Source of the DNA: an uncultured Woeseia sp.
Lineage (GTDB): Bacteria > Pseudomonadota > Gammaproteobacteria > Steroidobacterales > Woeseiaceae
DNA: 64,000 nt
Direction: 5' to 3'
Assembly (NCBI GenBank): GCA_913031125.1
Contig: CAJWFK010000002.1
Coordinates: 62,001-126,000, forward strand
Position 1 is the stretch's first letter. Each line of letters begins with the position of its first letter. This document shows positions 61,082 through 64,000 of this stretch, piece by piece. Below the pieces are notes generated by a model. It had not been told where the DNA came from, made no database searches, and saw only the letters and a program-made list of their open reading frames with translations. The position numbers and the translations under genes are program-made.

Positions 61082-61441
61082 ATGAGCATCGATGTCGTGC
61101 TAAAACGCTTTGATCAACCGGATGAAGTGCGAACTTTTACTAAAGGAAAGTTTGAGTTGGTTGATATTGGCGGTATGACTATTGGAAAAGCAACCTACGA
61201 GCCTGGATGGAAGTGGTCGGAAGATGTTGGCCTTGACTTAAACCAAGATTATTGTGATGTAGAACACCTTGGCATGGTAATTTCGGGTACCGCAACAGTG
61301 GTATCTTCAGCCGGTGATATCACAGAAATGCAGCCGGGAGATATTTTTTACGTTCCAGCGGAACCTCATGATAGCTGGGTTGTTGGTGATGAGCCTTATG
61401 TGTCGTTACATTTTTTAGGGGCATCGGGTTACGCGAAGTAA
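61082..61441 (+). CDS. Cupin-domain protein
   Basis: A 119-residue single-domain cupin. The second cupin motif reads MQPGDIFYVPAEPHDSW (about 81-97) with the PGDxxxxPxxxxH pattern. The first motif region is EHLGMVISGTATVV, where one His and a downstream pattern could bind metal. The N-terminal PGWKWSEDVG is seen in a family of small cupins annotated only by fold. Function, if enzymatic, is unknown. It lies 44 bases after the duplicated membrane protein. Confidence 0.8.
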   Translation: MSIDVVLKRFDQPDEVRTFTKGKFELVDIGGMTIGKATYEPGWKWSEDVGLDLNQDYCDVEHLGMVISGTATVVSSAGDITEMQPGDIFYVPAEPHDSWVVGDEPYVSLHFLGASGYAK

Positions 61442-61478
61442 TTAACGATACGTGTTCTACACGAATCGATGTGCTGAC

Positions 61479-62012
61479 ATGTTCCGACTCAAACAAAAAC
61501 ATGCCCCAAACAAAAGAGACTCCAGTCTTCCACTAATAGATGGTCAAAAACTTTTGGCTGAGCAGTCCTTGCTTCGTGGATTGGTGGGCAGTAGTGGGTG
61601 CGCCTTATTGTTTTGTTGGGTATGGGCGTTAATTTCAATGGTAACCGGTAAAGTATTTCCGTGGTTCTCTATTGTCATCGGTATGGTTATAGGGATGTCT
61701 ATGCAGCGATGTGGATGCGGATTGGATTGGAGGTTCCCGTCAGCGGCCATGCTAATAGCATTAACTAGTTCCTACCTTGGCAATTTGTTAATTGGGGTTC
61801 TGGAAACGGGTCGTTATATTGACGCTGAATTTACTAGTGTCATCGCCGGTTTATCTGGGGATACGATAAGTAACTTTTTTCGTTACATCATTAGTCCGAT
61901 TGATCATATTTATGCTTTTTCTGCCGCCGCTCTCGCTGCTTTTTTTGCTAATAGGCGCTTGAAACGCAACGAAGTCCTAGGGGTTCGTAAAGCCCGGAGA
62001 AATGCTGACTGA
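61479..62012 (+). CDS. Hypothetical four-span membrane protein
   Basis: From ATG 61479 the product is about 177 residues; a GTG at 61452 would add nine. Hydrophobic segments lie at about 40-58, 62-80, 90-110 and 140-165, with a CGCGLDWRFP loop between the second and third. The C-terminus is basic (RRLKRNEVLGVRKARR). Proteins with this pattern are often described only as membrane proteins; I cannot suggest a function. No strong ribosome-binding site is visible for either start. Confidence 0.65.
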   Translation: MFRLKQKHAPNKRDSSLPLIDGQKLLAEQSLLRGLVGSSGCALLFCWVWALISMVTGKVFPWFSIVIGMVIGMSMQRCGCGLDWRFPSAAMLIALTSSYLGNLLIGVLETGRYIDAEFTSVIAGLSGDTISNFFRYIISPIDHIYAFSAAALAAFFANRRLKRNEVLGVRKARRNAD

Positions 62013-62069
62013 TTTCTGGTCCGGGGAAAGCGTCAATGCTCATTATGCAGGCAGTTAATCAATGAATTG

Positions 62070-63179
62070 CTACATAGGCATAACGTCTGGATCAAGCTGG
62101 GAATGCTCTTTGGGGATTTCCGATAGCAATCTGTATGCCGCTGTATCCATCATTTCCTCGGCACCTTCTATGCCAACGAAACATGGCGGTTCCCGCCGCA
62201 GTAAATCCCATCTACCTTCCTTTAAAACCTTAGTTAGGTGGGTCAGATTGCTGCGAATGGCACTAACGTAGGGATTCTGTCCGTCGAACAGTACCTCGGC
62301 ATAGCGGTATGAGCGATTGAATTTTTTCTGTAACCGGTCTTTCGTCGCTGTTTGATAGAAGGTTGGAGTTTTTCGTAGAAGATCGTTACCTGATTCGTAG
62401 CGAACTCTGTATTCACCAGGTGCCGCATGATCTACTGCAACACCGCCAACAACAAACTCCTTATATAATCGGTCACGGCATTTTTCCAGATAGCAACGAT
62501 CCGCCATTTGCGCGATTAAGTCGGCTGTTCCAAGTAGATGTCCGCAGACAGAATCACGGGGGTCTTCCAGTTCTATGGTGTCGATATCTACCTCATATCC
62601 GGTGTAATGAACGATCATACTAGCCACGCCAACATCTTTGGCTAGGCCAACTTCAGGTAGATAGCGGCGAAGGAAGTCAGCGCTTCTAGAAACATGATAG
62701 AGGGTGAATTCAGCGCCGTTTGAAAAGTCTTTATCGCGTTGACTGTGGCGGATATATCCAGAGTCATGAAGAAGTGCTGTGATAATGGTTAATTGTGCAC
62801 GATGAGCCCCAAGTCGTTCGCCGGGTTCTACTGTTCGCTCATATCCGGTAACCAGTCGTGCGAGGGCGAGAGTCATATCCAGCGTGTGTTGCATGTCATG
62901 GTATGTCGTATCACAGCCGAGGTATCCGGGATATTGTCCGCTAAATAATCGGGAAAAATCGTAAAATGCGAGCCATAATTTGTCGAAAGATGCTCCTGGA
63001 AATGTTTTTGCAAACAAACTGGCAACAGCATTCCTGACCGCAACAGGATTACTTACCTGCACGGTGTTAGTTACATCGTAATCATTACGGCGGTCCTGGG
63101 TGTTAAGCATGCGGTTTTTGTTTTTTATCGCTTCCGACGATCCAAGTTCTGAATCAATGACTTCCAACTGGTCGCTCAC
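62070..63179 (-). CDS. HD-domain phosphohydrolase
   Basis: A 369-residue protein with an HD metal-hydrolase domain at about residues 90-220: TYHDMQHTLDM supplies the first His, ITALLHDSGYI the His-Asp pair, and IVHYTGYEV a further His. The fold resembles PDEase-like HD proteins. The C-terminal third (LFDGQNPYVSAIRSNLTHL) has no domain I recognise. The substrate could be a nucleotide or cyclic nucleotide; nothing in the sequence decides. GTG 63179 is used as start, with only a weak ribosome-binding site; an ATG at 63110 would remove 23 residues. Confidence 0.8.
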   Translation of the reverse strand: MSDQLEVIDSELGSSEAIKNKNRMLNTQDRRNDYDVTNTVQVSNPVAVRNAVASLFAKTFPGASFDKLWLAFYDFSRLFSGQYPGYLGCDTTYHDMQHTLDMTLALARLVTGYERTVEPGERLGAHRAQLTIITALLHDSGYIRHSQRDKDFSNGAEFTLYHVSRSADFLRRYLPEVGLAKDVGVASMIVHYTGYEVDIDTIELEDPRDSVCGHLLGTADLIAQMADRCYLEKCRDRLYKEFVVGGVAVDHAAPGEYRVRYESGNDLLRKTPTFYQTATKDRLQKKFNRSYRYAEVLFDGQNPYVSAIRSNLTHLTKVLKEGRWDLLRREPPCFVGIEGAEEMMDTAAYRLLSEIPKEHSQLDPDVMPM

Positions 63180-63305
63180 GTATTTACCGAATTGCCATAG
63201 CTTATCGAAAAAATAAGGGGGTTTTGGACGTTTGCTGGCCTAGTTGTAAAAATTGGTACACCGCCCGCGAACAAATAAGTGACGTGGTTCCGATAATATG
63301 TCATA

Positions 63306-64000
63306 TCAGGCTGAGAACTCGGCAAGCACGGGCGTATGGTCTGAGGGACGTTCCCAGGAGCGGGGCTCTCGATCGATATAGCTTGCTTCACAAATGGTAG
63401 CCAGATTGTTGCTAGCGAGGATAAGGTCAATACGCAGGCCAGCGTTCCGTCGAAAACCGGCTGCGCGGTAGTCCCACCAACTATACGTCTTTTCCGGCTG
63501 TTCAAACTGCCGGAAAACATCAACGAATCCCAAGTCGATGATTTTTTTTAAAGCTGCTCGCTCTGCCGGACTGCATAAAACGTCTTCACGCCATTTTTCA
63601 GGGTCATATACATCACGGTCATCGGGCGCAATGTTGAAATCACCCAGGACTACCAAGTTTTTATGTGTTTTTATCTCGGATCCAAGAAAGTTTTGCAGGG
63701 CTTGTAACCAGTTGAGTTTGTATTCGTATTTTTCAGATTCAAGGCTTTGGCCGTTCGGCACGTATAGGTTCACCACCCGAATACCATCTATGGTGCACGC
63801 TAGGATTCTCCGCTGTGGATCCTCAAAGCCAGGGAAGTCCATGACATAGTCCGTAGATTGACTTCGGGAAATAACAGCGACCCCATTGTATGTTTTCTGG
63901 CCGCTCGCTATAGATACATACCCTGCTTCTGTAAATGCGTCTTCAGGAAAGGCCTCTGTGACTTGTTTGATCTCTTGTAGAACTAAAATGTCAGGATTAG
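63306..64000 (-). CDS. xthA: Exonuclease III (5' end outside the window)
   Basis: The frame runs from the window edge to the stop at 63306-63308, giving about 230 C-terminal residues of an exonuclease III-type AP endonuclease. Motifs are NPDILVLQEIKQ (metal-binding Glu), YNGVAVISR, YVPNGQ, LGDFNIAPDDRDVYDP (Asp/Asn active site), RIDLIL and SDHTPV with the catalytic His. The internal ATG at 63842 is not the real start because conserved sequence continues upstream. The enzyme nicks abasic sites and degrades DNA from 3' ends in base-excision repair. Confidence 0.95.
   Translation of the reverse strand, partial: NPDILVLQEIKQVTEAFPEDAFTEAGYVSIASGQKTYNGVAVISRSQSTDYVMDFPGFEDPQRRILACTIDGIRVVNLYVPNGQSLESEKYEYKLNWLQALQNFLGSEIKTHKNLVVLGDFNIAPDDRDVYDPEKWREDVLCSPAERAALKKIIDLGFVDVFRQFEQPEKTYSWWDYRAAGFRRNAGLRIDLILASNNLATICEASYIDREPRSWERPSDHTPVLAEFSA

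Noticed and set aside
63176-63523. 115-codon minus-strand ORF between the HD-domain gene and xthA
   Set aside because: It overlaps the 3' end of xthA in another frame, and its composition and ending look like a shadow frame.

Overview
The window is the replication-origin region of an unidentified, moderately AT-rich gammaproteobacterium, probably free-living or marine. Evidence: the gene order gyrB-recF-dnaN-dnaA | rpmH-rnpA-yidC-mnmE-mnmG ... rsmG-parA-parB-atpIBEFHAGDC ... glmU-glmS, plus glyQS-gmhB-plsC, secB-gpsA, trmL, tatABC and an adenylylatable GlnA. Transcription diverges at dnaA/rpmH. Two parS-like sites lie in recF and an AT-rich dnaA-dnaN spacer carries DnaA boxes, so replication probably starts near 24.1-25.9 kb.

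Layout. 0-5.4 kb: a partial methyltransferase, an orphan TRAP solute-binding lipoprotein with a twin-arginine signal, dtd, tatABC and an AbgT transporter. 5.4-9 kb (minus strand): envC, ctpA and a secreted seven-Kazal-domain protein, apparently one transcription unit that pairs a periplasmic protease with a protease-inhibitor-like protein. 9-19.4 kb: rhodanese, secB, gpsA, trmL, a class 1B-like pyrD, a DUF4124 protein, glnA, glyQS, gmhB and a PlsC-type acyltransferase. 19.4-31.6 kb: replication, ribosomal, membrane-insertase and tRNA-modification core. 31.6-38.4 kb: a metabolic insert with an MBL hydrolase, an AcuI/YhdH reductase, a beta-lactamase-fold hydrolase and prpBCD; together acrylyl-CoA to propionyl-CoA to the methylcitrate cycle is a plausible route. 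38.4-47.8 kb: rsmG-parAB and the complete F1Fo ATP synthase operon.

47.9-53.1 kb: four exported hydrolases (serine hydrolase, nucleotide pyrophosphatase/phosphodiesterase-like, M55 D-aminopeptidase, amidohydrolase) sit between atpC and glmU. 53.2-56.4 kb: glmU and glmS. 56.4-60.7 kb, directly downstream of glmS, is an AT-rich accessory island. It holds a Dcm/EcoRII-like cytosine-5 methyltransferase with its own HTH, an unrecognised probable restriction endonuclease, the C-terminal remnant of a second Dcm-like methyltransferase, a vsr mismatch endonuclease, a frameshifted ORF and two related stem-loops around a 34-codon Trp-rich ORF. 60.7-64 kb: a small membrane protein built from an internal duplication, a cupin, a membrane protein, an HD-domain protein and a 5'-truncated exonuclease III.

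The observations most worth following are the ctpA-Kazal pairing and its uniform four-cysteine Kazal repeats, the dnaA-dnaN origin candidate with the recF parS pair, the lack of a standard start codon for rnpA, and the layered restriction-modification island with its uncharacterised nuclease. All assignments come from reading the sequence; no searches were run.
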